Assembly: GCA_964503145.1 (NCBI GenBank)
Contig: CAZCYV010000001.1
Coordinates: 496,001-560,000, forward strand
DNA length: 64,000 bases
Origin: RBG-16-57-11 sp964503145
Lineage (GTDB): Bacteria; Chloroflexota; Anaerolineae; Anaerolineales; UBA4823
Reading direction: 5' to 3'
The position numbers and the translations under genes are program-made. Of this stretch, positions 41,793 to 50,269 are shown piece by piece (position 1 is the stretch's first letter; each line of letters begins with the position of its first letter). The notes under the pieces are model-generated. The model saw only the letters and a list, made by a program, of their open reading frames with translations. It made no database searches and was not told the origin of the DNA.

Positions 41793-42836
41793 TTAGAACA
41801 TCAAGTTGTTGACTTTCTCGATCGTCTCCGGCGCAGGACGCAATTCAGCCTCCTTGAGCCGATTGAGCGGTGTGCTGGTCAGATTATAGATATCCAGCAT
41901 CGAAGGCTGATCGGTGTTGATATAGATCAAACCGGTGAGCAACCAGCGCTTGGTGTTGGCCTCTTCAAGAATGCGCATCGCCTCCGCTCGATTTCTGGGA
42001 TCGTAGTCCTGCTCCAGCTTCTTCAGGATGACTTTTGAGCCATCGTGCATGGTGACTTCGGTGGTCTCGCCCTCGCCGTAATCGACCATGATCTCTTCCG
42101 CCGGAGGCACATAGGCCAGTTCATGCAAAGCCACTTCATGCTCTTTACCCCAGGCATAGGAATGGATTGATTCATCCTTGTTATTGAAAGTCACACAAGG
42201 GCTGATAATATCCAGCACGGCGATGCCGTCGTGGCTCAAAGCCGCCTTGATCAACTCCTTCACCTGCTTGGGGTCGCCGGCAAACGAGCGGGCGACGAAG
42301 GTCGCGTTGCCCACCAAGGCTTCCCAGGCGATGTCCACTGGTAAGTAGGGGTTCGTGCCCTGGCCCTTGAGCATCAAGCCTTCATCGGCGGTCGCGGAGA
42401 ATTGGCCTTTGGTCAGGCCATACACGCCGTTGTTTTCGACGATATAAACCATGCGCAAGTTACGGCGCATCACATGCTTGAACTGTCCCATGCCAATGCT
42501 GGCCGTATCGCCATCGCCGCTGACTCCAAGGCCTTTGAGGGTGTAATCAGCAAACAGCGCTCCTGTCGCCAGCGAAGGCATGCGCCCATGCAGACCGTTG
42601 AAACCAAAGGAGCGGTTGAGGAAATAAGTCGGGCTTTTGCTCGAACAGCCAATGCCGCTGAACTTGACTACGTTCTCTGGGACTAAATCCAGTTCGTAGC
42701 AGGCAGCGATGATCTGGCTGGAGATCGAATTGTGGCCGCAGCCCTGGCACAAGGTGCTGGGATTGCCACGGTAATCTGCTTTGGTTAATCCGGCCAGATT
42801 GACCTGGACGCGGGAAGATGTCGTCTGTTCCGACAT
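41793..42836 (-). CDS. korB: 2-oxoacid:ferredoxin oxidoreductase, beta subunit
   Basis: 347 aa. STLCQGCGHNSISSQIIAA near the N-terminus, GIGCSSKSP, then GDGDTASIGMGQF and ENNGVYGLTKGQ form the thiamine-diphosphate and Mg site. It works with the gamma-alpha subunit encoded two bases upstream. The complex oxidises 2-oxoglutarate (or another 2-oxoacid) with CoA and passes electrons to ferredoxin. No ferredoxin domain is fused. The KorAB type is favoured by subunit architecture, but the exact substrate is not proven. Confidence 0.88.
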   Translation of the reverse strand: MSEQTTSSRVQVNLAGLTKADYRGNPSTLCQGCGHNSISSQIIAACYELDLVPENVVKFSGIGCSSKSPTYFLNRSFGFNGLHGRMPSLATGALFADYTLKGLGVSGDGDTASIGMGQFKHVMRRNLRMVYIVENNGVYGLTKGQFSATADEGLMLKGQGTNPYLPVDIAWEALVGNATFVARSFAGDPKQVKELIKAALSHDGIAVLDIISPCVTFNNKDESIHSYAWGKEHEVALHELAYVPPAEEIMVDYGEGETTEVTMHDGSKVILKKLEQDYDPRNRAEAMRILEEANTKRWLLTGLIYINTDQPSMLDIYNLTSTPLNRLKEAELRPAPETIEKVNNLMF

Positions 42837-42838
42837 GG

Positions 42839-44677
42839 CTATTTGACCTCCTGGGCAAGGATCGCTTCACGCACAAAGCGGGCGGTCAGCGGCAACCCAT
42901 CTGTAAATGCAATCGAGCGCAGCTTACCTGAAAGTTCCGGGTATTCCAGTGTGAGCAGTTGATGAAGCTGTCCATCGCGGTTCATTTCAATCACATAAAC
43001 GCGCTGGTGCTGGCGGATGAACTCGCCGATCTCATCGGTGAAAGGTACAGCGCGCACGCGCAAGAAATCCGTCGGGATATCTTTTTCGTTCAACTGATAG
43101 CGCGCTTCTTCGATCGCTGGCAACGTAGAACCAAAGGAAATGATCCCAACTTCGGCGCTTTGCGTGGCATCCACAATCGGGCCAGGCACATATCGACGAG
43201 CGGTCTCGAACTTGCGCTTCAACCGCATGAGCAAATCGTGCCAGACCTGGTTGTCCTCCGAATAGCGGGCGTATTCGTCATGCCCGGTGCCGCGAGTGAA
43301 ATAAGCAGCGGCCGGGTGGCGGTTTCCAGGCAGAGTGCGATAGGGAATGCCATCGCCATCCACATCCTTATAACGGCTCCACTGACCTTTCAGCCGCTCC
43401 AGATCCTCTTCCCATAAGACCTTGCCGCGATCCATTGGGATATTGGGGTATTCGAACGGCCTGGCCATCCATTGGTTCATGCCGAAATCCAGATCAGAGA
43501 GCACAAACACCGGCGTCTGCAGGCGCTCGGCGATATCGAAAGCCCTCCAGCCAAACTCGAAGCATTCATTGACAGAGCCAGGCAACAACACAACTTGCTG
43601 CGTATCCCCATGACCCATGAAATGAGTGAAGGTCAGGTCGCCTTGCGCCGTGCGAGTGGGCAGGCCGGTGCTGGGGCCGACGCGCTGCACATCCCAGATG
43701 ACTAGCGGCACCTCGGCAAAATAGGCCAGCCCGGCGTATTCCGCCATCAGACTCAACCCCGGGCCAGAAGTGGATGTCATTGCCCGCAGCCCGGCCCAAC
43801 CTGCGCCGACCGCCATGCCAATCGCGGCCAATTCGTCCTCCGCCTGCACCACGGCATAGGTGTTCTTATCATCTGGAGAGTTATCTTTGCGCAAGATTGG
43901 CAGATACTCCACCAGCGATTCGGCCAGGCTGGAGGCCGGTGTAATGGGATACCAGGCAGCAAATTGCACACCTCCATAGATCGCACCCAGCGCCGCGGCG
44001 GTATTGCCGTCGGCCATGATATAACCTTCCGTGGCCGACATCGGCTCCACCCGATAGGGATCGGTCTTGGTCAGGTTCTGCCGGGCGTAATCGTAGGCCG
44101 CCTGCACCACGCCGAAGTTCAAGTCAATCGGCTTGGGCCTGCCCTTGAAGTGAAAATTCAATGCCTGATAGATTTTGTCCAGGTCGATCCCTAACATCCA
44201 GGCCAGCACTCCCACATACACCATGTTGGCGACGTAATCGCGCAGTTCCGAGGGCGCGCCCGAATTTTTGGCAAGCTGCTTGACCGGCATTGGGTAGGAC
44301 GTGATATCCGTGCGCTGGATTGGCTGTCGAATGTCATCGGCGTACAAGAACGCCCCTCCTGGAACGACTTCTGCCAGATCTTTAGCAAAAGTGGCTGGAT
44401 TCATCGCCACCACAATCTCGTGCTCATCGCGTCGCGCCAGGAAGCCATGCTTGCTCACCCGGATGGTGTACCAGGTGGGCAGGCCTTGTATGTTGGAAGG
44501 GAACAGGTTTTTGCCTGAAACCGGGATGCCCATCCGAAATAGAGCACGCAGGATGGTCAGATTCGATGTTTGACTGCCTGAGCCATTGACCGTGCCCACC
44601 GTGATCGAGAAATCGTTCACGATCTGCTCGCGAGCTTCGGCCTGCTCTGGTTGTGCTAAGACTTGAGAAGCGGACAT
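42839..44677 (-). CDS. korA: 2-oxoacid:ferredoxin oxidoreductase, fused gamma-alpha subunit
   Basis: 612 aa. Residues about 22-200 are the gamma domain (TVNGSGSQTSNLTILRALFR, FPSNIQGLPTWYTIRV). From about 215 comes the alpha pyrimidine-binding domain (GNTAAALGAIYGGVQFAAWYPITPAS), and then the TK C-terminal domain. Start supported by GGAGAA. The fusion is common in bacteria and archaea. It forms the catalytic complex with KorB. The GntR/FCD regulator gene lies 30 bases upstream on the same strand and probably controls the pair. Confidence 0.9.
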   Translation of the reverse strand: MSASQVLAQPEQAEAREQIVNDFSITVGTVNGSGSQTSNLTILRALFRMGIPVSGKNLFPSNIQGLPTWYTIRVSKHGFLARRDEHEIVVAMNPATFAKDLAEVVPGGAFLYADDIRQPIQRTDITSYPMPVKQLAKNSGAPSELRDYVANMVYVGVLAWMLGIDLDKIYQALNFHFKGRPKPIDLNFGVVQAAYDYARQNLTKTDPYRVEPMSATEGYIMADGNTAAALGAIYGGVQFAAWYPITPASSLAESLVEYLPILRKDNSPDDKNTYAVVQAEDELAAIGMAVGAGWAGLRAMTSTSGPGLSLMAEYAGLAYFAEVPLVIWDVQRVGPSTGLPTRTAQGDLTFTHFMGHGDTQQVVLLPGSVNECFEFGWRAFDIAERLQTPVFVLSDLDFGMNQWMARPFEYPNIPMDRGKVLWEEDLERLKGQWSRYKDVDGDGIPYRTLPGNRHPAAAYFTRGTGHDEYARYSEDNQVWHDLLMRLKRKFETARRYVPGPIVDATQSAEVGIISFGSTLPAIEEARYQLNEKDIPTDFLRVRAVPFTDEIGEFIRQHQRVYVIEMNRDGQLHQLLTLEYPELSGKLRSIAFTDGLPLTARFVREAILAQEVK

Positions 44678-44707
44678 AGATTCTCCTTAGTATTTGATGA
44701 AGCTGGA

Positions 44708-45424
44708 TCACCGCGGTGTATCCGGGCGGTGGAACAGCAGATCTTTATGCTTGAGCAGGGCTATATAGCCCCGATCATAATCGCCATCGCAAATGGCCTG
44801 CACCATCTGCTCGTGATATTGCCACACTTCTTGCAAATAATCGATATCTGTGTACAGATTCAGACCTACCGATTCATAGGCCTCCCAATATGCCTCCAGC
44901 AATCCCTGCACAAAGGGGTTATCCAAACGCCGGTAGATGATGAGATGAAGATGGCGATGCTCCGGGTGCGGGATCTCAATCGGTTGGCCATTCAACTTTT
45001 CCCAGGCGCGGGCCACCAGTCTTTTCAATTCCTGATGGTCTTCTGGTGTAAGGCGCCGGACAGCGTCTTGCCAGTAAGCAGCCTCGAGATGAATGCGCAG
45101 ATCAGAATAAGCCAGGAAATAAGCTGGATCGACCGCCAGCGCATAGGAAAGGCTCTGGCGCACCGCGGGCAAAAAAGCATAAGGCAGCCGACGAATGCCT
45201 GTGCGTGGGCGCACTTCCACCAGCCCGATGGCTCGCGCCACCTCCAGTTGCTCGCGCAGCAACGCGACGCTCACTCCTAATTCTTTGCTCATTGCGCTCA
45301 GCGACGGGAGTTGCACGGATCCAGGCGCAACCCCATTCGTTGCAGGGCTGGGAGCTTCGCCGCTCGACGGATGGTAATGCGCCAGATATTGCAGGAAAAC
45401 GGAGGGAAGCTGGTATTGAGCCAT
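44708..45424 (-). CDS. GntR-family transcriptional regulator with FCD domain
   Basis: 238 aa. An N-terminal winged helix (LPSLSAMSKELGVSVALLREQLEVARAIGLVE, residues about 35-68) is followed by an all-helical FCD ligand domain with His and Asp residues that usually hold a metal and a carboxylate ligand. FCD regulators respond to organic acids, which fits control of the downstream 2-oxoacid:ferredoxin oxidoreductase. The recognition helix differs from classic GntR proteins. A palindrome TGATTAATCA lies 11 bases upstream. Confidence 0.85.
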   Translation of the reverse strand: MAQYQLPSVFLQYLAHYHPSSGEAPSPATNGVAPGSVQLPSLSAMSKELGVSVALLREQLEVARAIGLVEVRPRTGIRRLPYAFLPAVRQSLSYALAVDPAYFLAYSDLRIHLEAAYWQDAVRRLTPEDHQELKRLVARAWEKLNGQPIEIPHPEHRHLHLIIYRRLDNPFVQGLLEAYWEAYESVGLNLYTDIDYLQEVWQYHEQMVQAICDGDYDRGYIALLKHKDLLFHRPDTPR

Positions 45425-45435
45425 GATTAAAGATT

Positions 45436-45445
45436 TGATTAATCA
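45436..45445. promoter_or_regulatory. Possible operator of the GntR/FCD regulator
   Basis: Ten-base perfect palindrome TGATTAATCA in an A+T-rich leader just before the regulator start; GAT(T/A)AATC-like half-sites recur within 20 bases. Autoregulation would be typical for the family. Confidence 0.35.
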
Positions 45446-45560
45446 GATAAATCAGACTTATAGCAATTTTATCACGAGCCGTCCGAAAAGTCAAATATCT
45501 TCGGCATCTATTTCTGGCTCCAGGGATAACAGTCGCTGGCTTGCCATTGCTCATAAACAA

Positions 45561-45591
45561 CGAACGGGCAGCGAGTGACGCTACCCGTTCG
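45561..45591 (-). terminator. Hairpin downstream of triheme cytochrome gene
   Basis: Imperfect 13-bp stem (CGAACGGGCAGCG with CGCTACCCGTTCG) 27 bases after the cytochrome stop. Confidence 0.55.
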
Positions 45592-45617
45592 CGTGAGCTA
45601 CCTGCTTGTCAGAATGT

Positions 45618-46187
45618 TTATATCCTTCCCTGCGCCCGGTCATCCTTCCAGCAGCGGCAACCGAAAATAAATATGCCCAGTAACAAGCCAGCCACCAGGC
45701 CCAGGCCAACCAGTTGCCAGGAAGCGTACGCCTTTCCAGCTAGAACCAACGCTCCCAATGGTCCAGGCGGCGTTTCGAGCTGCGCATTGACCGGCTCATA
45801 CTTTGGGCCTGACATTGGAGGTTGACTGACGCCAGCAATCAGGACGAAGCGCTCGATATACGCCTCATAATCATCCCCGTGACAGCTCTGACAAGCTTCA
45901 GGGTTATTTTGGATCGGGTTGGTAATCAACCCCTGATGCGCCAATTCCTTATCATAAGTATCTGCCTGGCCAGCGTGACAAACGCTGCACTCCGCTCGAC
46001 GTTTGCACATGCAATACCATTTGCCAGTGTCATGGATCAAGTACAGGTTTTCATGGCAGCTTGCGCAGGCCGACCCCGATGGGGGCGTCTCACTTTGGGC
46101 AAATGCCACGGAGGCGCTCAACAGGCTCAAAGCCAAAACCACTATCAGAATGCTTGAAATTACAAGGTGTAACCGGTTGCGATACAT
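45618..46187 (-). CDS. Membrane-anchored multihaem cytochrome c
   Basis: 189 aa. Signal peptide (residues 1-30, ending ASVAFA), then three CXXCH haem sites: CASCH near 41, CSVCH near 67 and CQSCH near 97. A Cys pair in WYCMCKRRAEC may support another ligand arrangement. One C-terminal helix (LVGLGLVAGLLLGIFIF) anchors it, with a short Cys-containing tail. It is likely an extracytoplasmic electron carrier for the redox complex encoded upstream at 46898-51658. It has its own promoter. Confidence 0.85.
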   Translation of the reverse strand: MYRNRLHLVISSILIVVLALSLLSASVAFAQSETPPSGSACASCHENLYLIHDTGKWYCMCKRRAECSVCHAGQADTYDKELAHQGLITNPIQNNPEACQSCHGDDYEAYIERFVLIAGVSQPPMSGPKYEPVNAQLETPPGPLGALVLAGKAYASWQLVGLGLVAGLLLGIFIFGCRCWKDDRAQGRI

Positions 46188-46251
46188 AGAGCACCTCCTG
46201 TTTGAGGCTCATTCAGTACACCTTCGGCATAAACACCACGCTACTACCAGT

Positions 46252-46280
46252 ATTATAGTATATTAATGCCATAAAATCAA
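46252..46280 (-). promoter_or_regulatory. Promoter of the cytochrome gene
   Basis: TTGATT (46280-46275), 17-base spacer and TATAAT (46257-46252) in a very A+T-rich stretch; the leader would be about 55 bases. Confidence 0.65.
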
Positions 46281-46343
46281 TTATTAATACTATTATTTTT
46301 GTATATTCAACACCCCTTATTGGAGTCTCGATCATCTGGCAGA

Positions 46344-46901
46344 CTAAGCTGCCAATGTTTTTTCGCGCTCGATGAGTTTCCAAGACCCATCGGGAAGTTG
46401 CAAATCATCCAGCCAGGAGACCGCAGCAGAATTGATCAGAAATTGCTCTGGCGCGTCTGGCCCAACGATGACCAATGGGTGGTCGATGCGCGACGCAAAG
46501 TCTTCAAGCGGCAACTCGCCAGAAACGTCATTTTCCGAATGGGTCTGATAGCCCATCACCACCAGGTCGAGCAAATGCTGGCGAAAACAACGCGTCAACT
46601 CGACCTGGTAAAGCCCCTCGCACAACTTAAAAGCCACCTGATCAAAATCCCCCAGCCTGGCATCATAGTATTGGCGCAATTGCAGCTCCAGGCGGTTGAG
46701 CAGAGCGGGCGTGATCGGCTCAACCGCCTGGCCTGCTGCAAACAGATCCGGATAAACCAGGTCACGGCGTAAATCATAGGGTGAGTTAAGCCAGTGGCAG
46801 ATGTTCAACTGCCAGCCGTGGCTACGCGCCAGGCGTAGAGCGTAATCGAACGCCCATTCGTCTGTCTGGGTGAAATGAGTGCACAGACCGATTGTTTTCA
46901 T
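46344..46901 (-). CDS. Universal-stress-protein-like protein
   Basis: 185 aa from the ATG at 46901, which overlaps the stop of the NrfD-cytochrome gene and has GGAGGTG upstream. MKTIGLCTHFTQTDEWAFDYALRLA and the strand LLDLVVMGYQTHSEND fit the UspA alpha/beta fold. The usual ATP-binding G-2x-G-9x-G loop is not seen, so it is probably a non-ATP-binding type. Last gene of the redox operon; perhaps a stress or redox-state sensor (inference). Confidence 0.65.
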   Translation of the reverse strand: MKTIGLCTHFTQTDEWAFDYALRLARSHGWQLNICHWLNSPYDLRRDLVYPDLFAAGQAVEPITPALLNRLELQLRQYYDARLGDFDQVAFKLCEGLYQVELTRCFRQHLLDLVVMGYQTHSENDVSGELPLEDFASRIDHPLVIVGPDAPEQFLINSAAVSWLDDLQLPDGSWKLIEREKTLAA

Positions 46902-48742
46902 CTCGCACCTCCTGAGCGAAACATAGAAAGGGCCTGGATATCTGCAGGATCTTCTTGATAGGTATGACATGTGCTGCACAAAATCAACTCCGGGCGGTCG
47001 TCAATTTGCGCCTGCTGCTGATGACATTCACAGCAACCTCCATGTAAGGCATCCAGATAAGACGGCGCCATGTAATCGAAAGCCGCTCCCCCCCGTACAG
47101 GCGCCATCGCTTGGTGACATTCAGCACAGGGCACGGCGGTCGCCTTCGAATGTTCCCCCTGATGGCATTCGGTGCAGCTTGCGTTGCCTCCTAGAGCGTT
47201 CTGGTGGCGTGCATGGTTGAAAATAGAGGCCGGCTGAACATAATCCGAATGGCATTCCCAACACGCGGTTGCCTGATCCTGTGGACGGTTCAAGTGATGG
47301 CAGACCTGGCAGGCGGCCTCCTCGGAGCCATGTTGTTCAATCAACCGCTCTTGATGCGCTACATGGGGAAATGCAACAACATAGGCCGACGAATTGCCAT
47401 CGATCAGCAGCACCCCCCAACCTCTTGCCGGTCGCACTGGACTGGGAGCCTGGTTTCCTCCGATGGCAGACTGACCCGGAAAGATCGCCAACATCAGGGC
47501 AATCACGAATACCGCCAACCGGCTGCGGCGAGCAAGGATATGGCTCAGACCGCTCTGATGGCTGGGCAACTTCAAGCCAGGCCCCAATGGGTACGGTGCG
47601 GCAGAAACTTCTTGAGGTTGGGATGTTTCTGTTTCAAGGACAGCCAGATTTTCGACAAAGAACAGATACAACAAAATTGCTGCGGCAGGGATGGCGAATG
47701 CAATGACAATTTCCGGCAGCGTAGGTGCATACGTTGTTCCCGCAGGTCGCCACATGGTGAACATGCTTAATGACATGCGCTGGCTGGCGATGCCGAAAAT
47801 CACCAGCAAGGCGCAGGTCAGCAGGCCCTCCCTGCTCTCCCTCGCTCTTGGCAGCGATAGCAGGAGAAGCGGCAAAACCCCGCCGAGCAGAATTTCAGCG
47901 CCGAACAACAGGCTTTGCCACGATCCATCCAACCTTGCGGGAAGGACGCCGCGCAGCCATAAGTCGCCCAGGCGTAATGCCAAATACAGCCCCAGGGCGA
48001 AGCCAGCGATTCTTTCCAGGCGCCCCAACAAGGCCAAATCGACATTCTTACCGAACCAACGCTCGACCAGGAAACCTTCTACCACCAGAGCCATCAGCCC
48101 GGCAGCAATAGCGGAAATAAAGAACAGCACCGGGATCCACGGGCTATACCACAGCGGATGCACCCGATGCGGCATAATCAGAAAGAGCGACCCCAACGAA
48201 GACTGGTGCAGCGTGGAAAGCACAATCCCGGCAATGACCAGCGGCAAGGTGGCGCGGTGCAACAGGTGCAGAATTTTCCGCCATATAGCACCGCTGAACC
48301 AGCGGTGCTCCAGGATCACCGGCGAAAACTCCAGCCCCAGCACCGAAAAATATAACATCACACACCAGGCAATTTCGAACATGACCGAATGATGCTGCCA
48401 GTTAAAGATCGGCATATAGATATGCCACGGCAAACCCAAATCAAAGATCAGGGACACGATGAACGAGCCATAACCCAATAGGGCCATCAGAATCGCTCGT
48501 CGTAGGATGGGCCGGTAACCTTCCAGATGAAAGATGTACACCATCGCCGCCAGGGTGAACCCGCCGCCCGCCAGCGCCACGAAGCACAGTTTGAACGCTA
48601 TCCATAGTCCCCAAGGCGCAGCGTCGTTCAAACCAGTCGTAGTGCCCAACCCCAGGGCAAATCTCAGCCCGGCTGCTGCCACACCGGCAAATACAATCGC
48701 CCATAAGATGTCTTTCAACCATGTGCGGTGTTGGGCGTTCAT
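46898..48742 (-). CDS. NrfD-family membrane quinone-site subunit fused to hexahaem cytochrome c
   Basis: 614 aa from the ATG overlapping the ferredoxin-like stop (ATGA). Residues 1-410 hold about ten membrane helices with the NrfD/HybB/DsrP pattern (APWGLWIAFKLCFVALAGGG near 45, HIYMPIFNWQHHSVMFEIAW near 110). After another hydrophobic segment near 445 an extracytoplasmic tail carries six CXXCH sites: CQVCH, CWECH, CTECH, CAECH, CCECH and CSTCH. In Dsr and Hmc systems the NrfD-like subunit and the multihaem cytochrome are separate proteins; here they are one chain. It probably moves electrons between periplasmic haems and menaquinone. Confidence 0.87.
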   Translation of the reverse strand: MNAQHRTWLKDILWAIVFAGVAAAGLRFALGLGTTTGLNDAAPWGLWIAFKLCFVALAGGGFTLAAMVYIFHLEGYRPILRRAILMALLGYGSFIVSLIFDLGLPWHIYMPIFNWQHHSVMFEIAWCVMLYFSVLGLEFSPVILEHRWFSGAIWRKILHLLHRATLPLVIAGIVLSTLHQSSLGSLFLIMPHRVHPLWYSPWIPVLFFISAIAAGLMALVVEGFLVERWFGKNVDLALLGRLERIAGFALGLYLALRLGDLWLRGVLPARLDGSWQSLLFGAEILLGGVLPLLLLSLPRARESREGLLTCALLVIFGIASQRMSLSMFTMWRPAGTTYAPTLPEIVIAFAIPAAAILLYLFFVENLAVLETETSQPQEVSAAPYPLGPGLKLPSHQSGLSHILARRSRLAVFVIALMLAIFPGQSAIGGNQAPSPVRPARGWGVLLIDGNSSAYVVAFPHVAHQERLIEQHGSEEAACQVCHHLNRPQDQATACWECHSDYVQPASIFNHARHQNALGGNASCTECHQGEHSKATAVPCAECHQAMAPVRGGAAFDYMAPSYLDALHGGCCECHQQQAQIDDRPELILCSTCHTYQEDPADIQALSMFRSGGAR

Positions 48743-49533
48743 CCCGACGCCTCCGTTTTGTCGGCCTGTTTTAATGCCCGTAATTCCTCCGCCTGCATGC
48801 GCCGTCCAATGATCCAGAACAATCCGCCCATCAATCCAGCGGTCGTCAGCGCCAGGCCAGGTACCTTGCTGAGCCAATTCCAGGTCAGAGCGGGCAATGG
48901 TTCGTCCCCCGGAGCGTCGTGAAAATACAAAAAGTCCAACGGGAAATCCGAGAGATACATCACCGAGGTGCCCCCTGCCTCAGCCTCTCCATAGACCGTG
49001 GGTAAATACCGACCAGCCGATTCACTGATGCGTCGGTGCGCCAGCTCCAACAACTCGTCCCGTTCGCCAAAGGTCAGCGCATGCTCTGGGCACGCCTGCA
49101 CGCACGCCGGCAATTCCCCAGCCGACAAGCGTTCATAGCACAGGTTACACTTGCGCACCAGCGGAGCATTCGAATCCCATTCGTAGCGCGGAATGCCGTA
49201 TGGGCAGGCCATCATACAATACCGACAACCCATACATTTCTTTGCATCGTACAGTACAACGCCTTCAGGCGTCCGATGCATCGCCCCCACCGGGCACGCC
49301 GAAACACATGCAGGCTCCAGGCAGTGACGGCAAACTTTGCGCACGTATCCGCCCTGAGGAGCTTCGATGATTGCAGACCAGCGCACAGCCGATAGTCCAT
49401 CGGGCGAATGGGAGTGCCTATGCCTGGACTCATCCAGGTGGTTGGCCTCTACACATGCCTGCACACACTGATTGCATCCGGTGCATCGGGTGACGTCGAT
49501 CAAGACCCCCACCTGGCGAACTTCGAGGCTCAT
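48739..49533 (-). CDS. Ferredoxin-like 4x[4Fe-4S] subunit with C-terminal membrane anchor
   Basis: 264 aa. Four cysteine clusters: CTGCNQCVQAC, CRHCLEPACVSACP, CMGCRYCMMACP and CNLCYERL with CVQACP, the HybA/DsrO/NrfC arrangement. A C-terminal helix (VPGLALTTAGLMGGLFWII near 230-248) anchors it. No Tat signal is seen at the N-terminus, so unlike DsrO it may face the cytoplasm (as inferred from lack of signal). It overlaps both neighbours by four bases. Confidence 0.88.
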   Translation of the reverse strand: MSLEVRQVGVLIDVTRCTGCNQCVQACVEANHLDESRHRHSHSPDGLSAVRWSAIIEAPQGGYVRKVCRHCLEPACVSACPVGAMHRTPEGVVLYDAKKCMGCRYCMMACPYGIPRYEWDSNAPLVRKCNLCYERLSAGELPACVQACPEHALTFGERDELLELAHRRISESAGRYLPTVYGEAEAGGTSVMYLSDFPLDFLYFHDAPGDEPLPALTWNWLSKVPGLALTTAGLMGGLFWIIGRRMQAEELRALKQADKTEASG

Positions 49534-50234
49534 ATGCGCCTCCCCTGAGAGCCATGCAGCGTCCTGACGATCTCAGCGCCGCCCTGCGGGACGAAATGCC
49601 AGGCAATTTCTGTTGCCAGCCGGATCAGCGGGTACAGCACACAGTGAGAGATCTTCGAAAAGGGCACTACCACCAACATCAGCATGCCGTTCAGGGTATG
49701 AAAGAGCATCACACTGTCATAGGGAACGGGATTCCATGGGCGCCCTGCCAGATAACCCGAAACAAATATGTTCAAGATCAGGATCAGCAAAAGATAGTCC
49801 GCCGGACCGGATAAACGCCGTGAGCTGGTCACGTAAAGCCGGTAGAACAACAGAAAACCGCCAGCAAGGATTGCCGCCAGCGTCAGCGCATCCAATACGG
49901 GCTTGGAAATCGCCCACCAAGAAAGATTCACCTGGGACTGCAAGATCTCCAAGTGGTTGCGCAGGAACAATCCCGCAAACAGAATCCCTAGATGGAAAAC
50001 AAAAGAGGCCGTGCTGTAGCCGGCCCGACTGCGATGCAGGCGCGTTAGAGGCGCCAGCCAACTCAGCGTCTGTAGGGTGATTTGTCGGAGGGGCAAACGC
50101 CGGTCACCGGCGCGCCGTAAGGCAGCAATGATCTCGAAAACTTGAAGCACCACCAGCCGCAGCAATCCCAGCACCAAAATTGCCAGTACGAAGCGAAAGA
50201 CAGGTCCTTCAACCAAAGCTAACCAGATTGGCAT
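49530..50234 (-). CDS. NarI/DsrM-like cytochrome b membrane subunit
   Basis: 234 aa with about five membrane helices. FVFHLGILFAGLFLRNHLEIL near residue 75 and LFHTLNGMLMLVVVPFSKISH near 185 supply His residues placed as in the NarI family for b-haems. It probably oxidises or reduces menaquinol and passes electrons to the HdrD-like subunit encoded 35 bases upstream. Confidence 0.82.
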   Translation of the reverse strand: MPIWLALVEGPVFRFVLAILVLGLLRLVVLQVFEIIAALRRAGDRRLPLRQITLQTLSWLAPLTRLHRSRAGYSTASFVFHLGILFAGLFLRNHLEILQSQVNLSWWAISKPVLDALTLAAILAGGFLLFYRLYVTSSRRLSGPADYLLLILILNIFVSGYLAGRPWNPVPYDSVMLFHTLNGMLMLVVVPFSKISHCVLYPLIRLATEIAWHFVPQGGAEIVRTLHGSQGRRI

Positions 50235-50269
50235 TGATGACTTTTCTCCTTGTCAGCGAGATTTGCACC

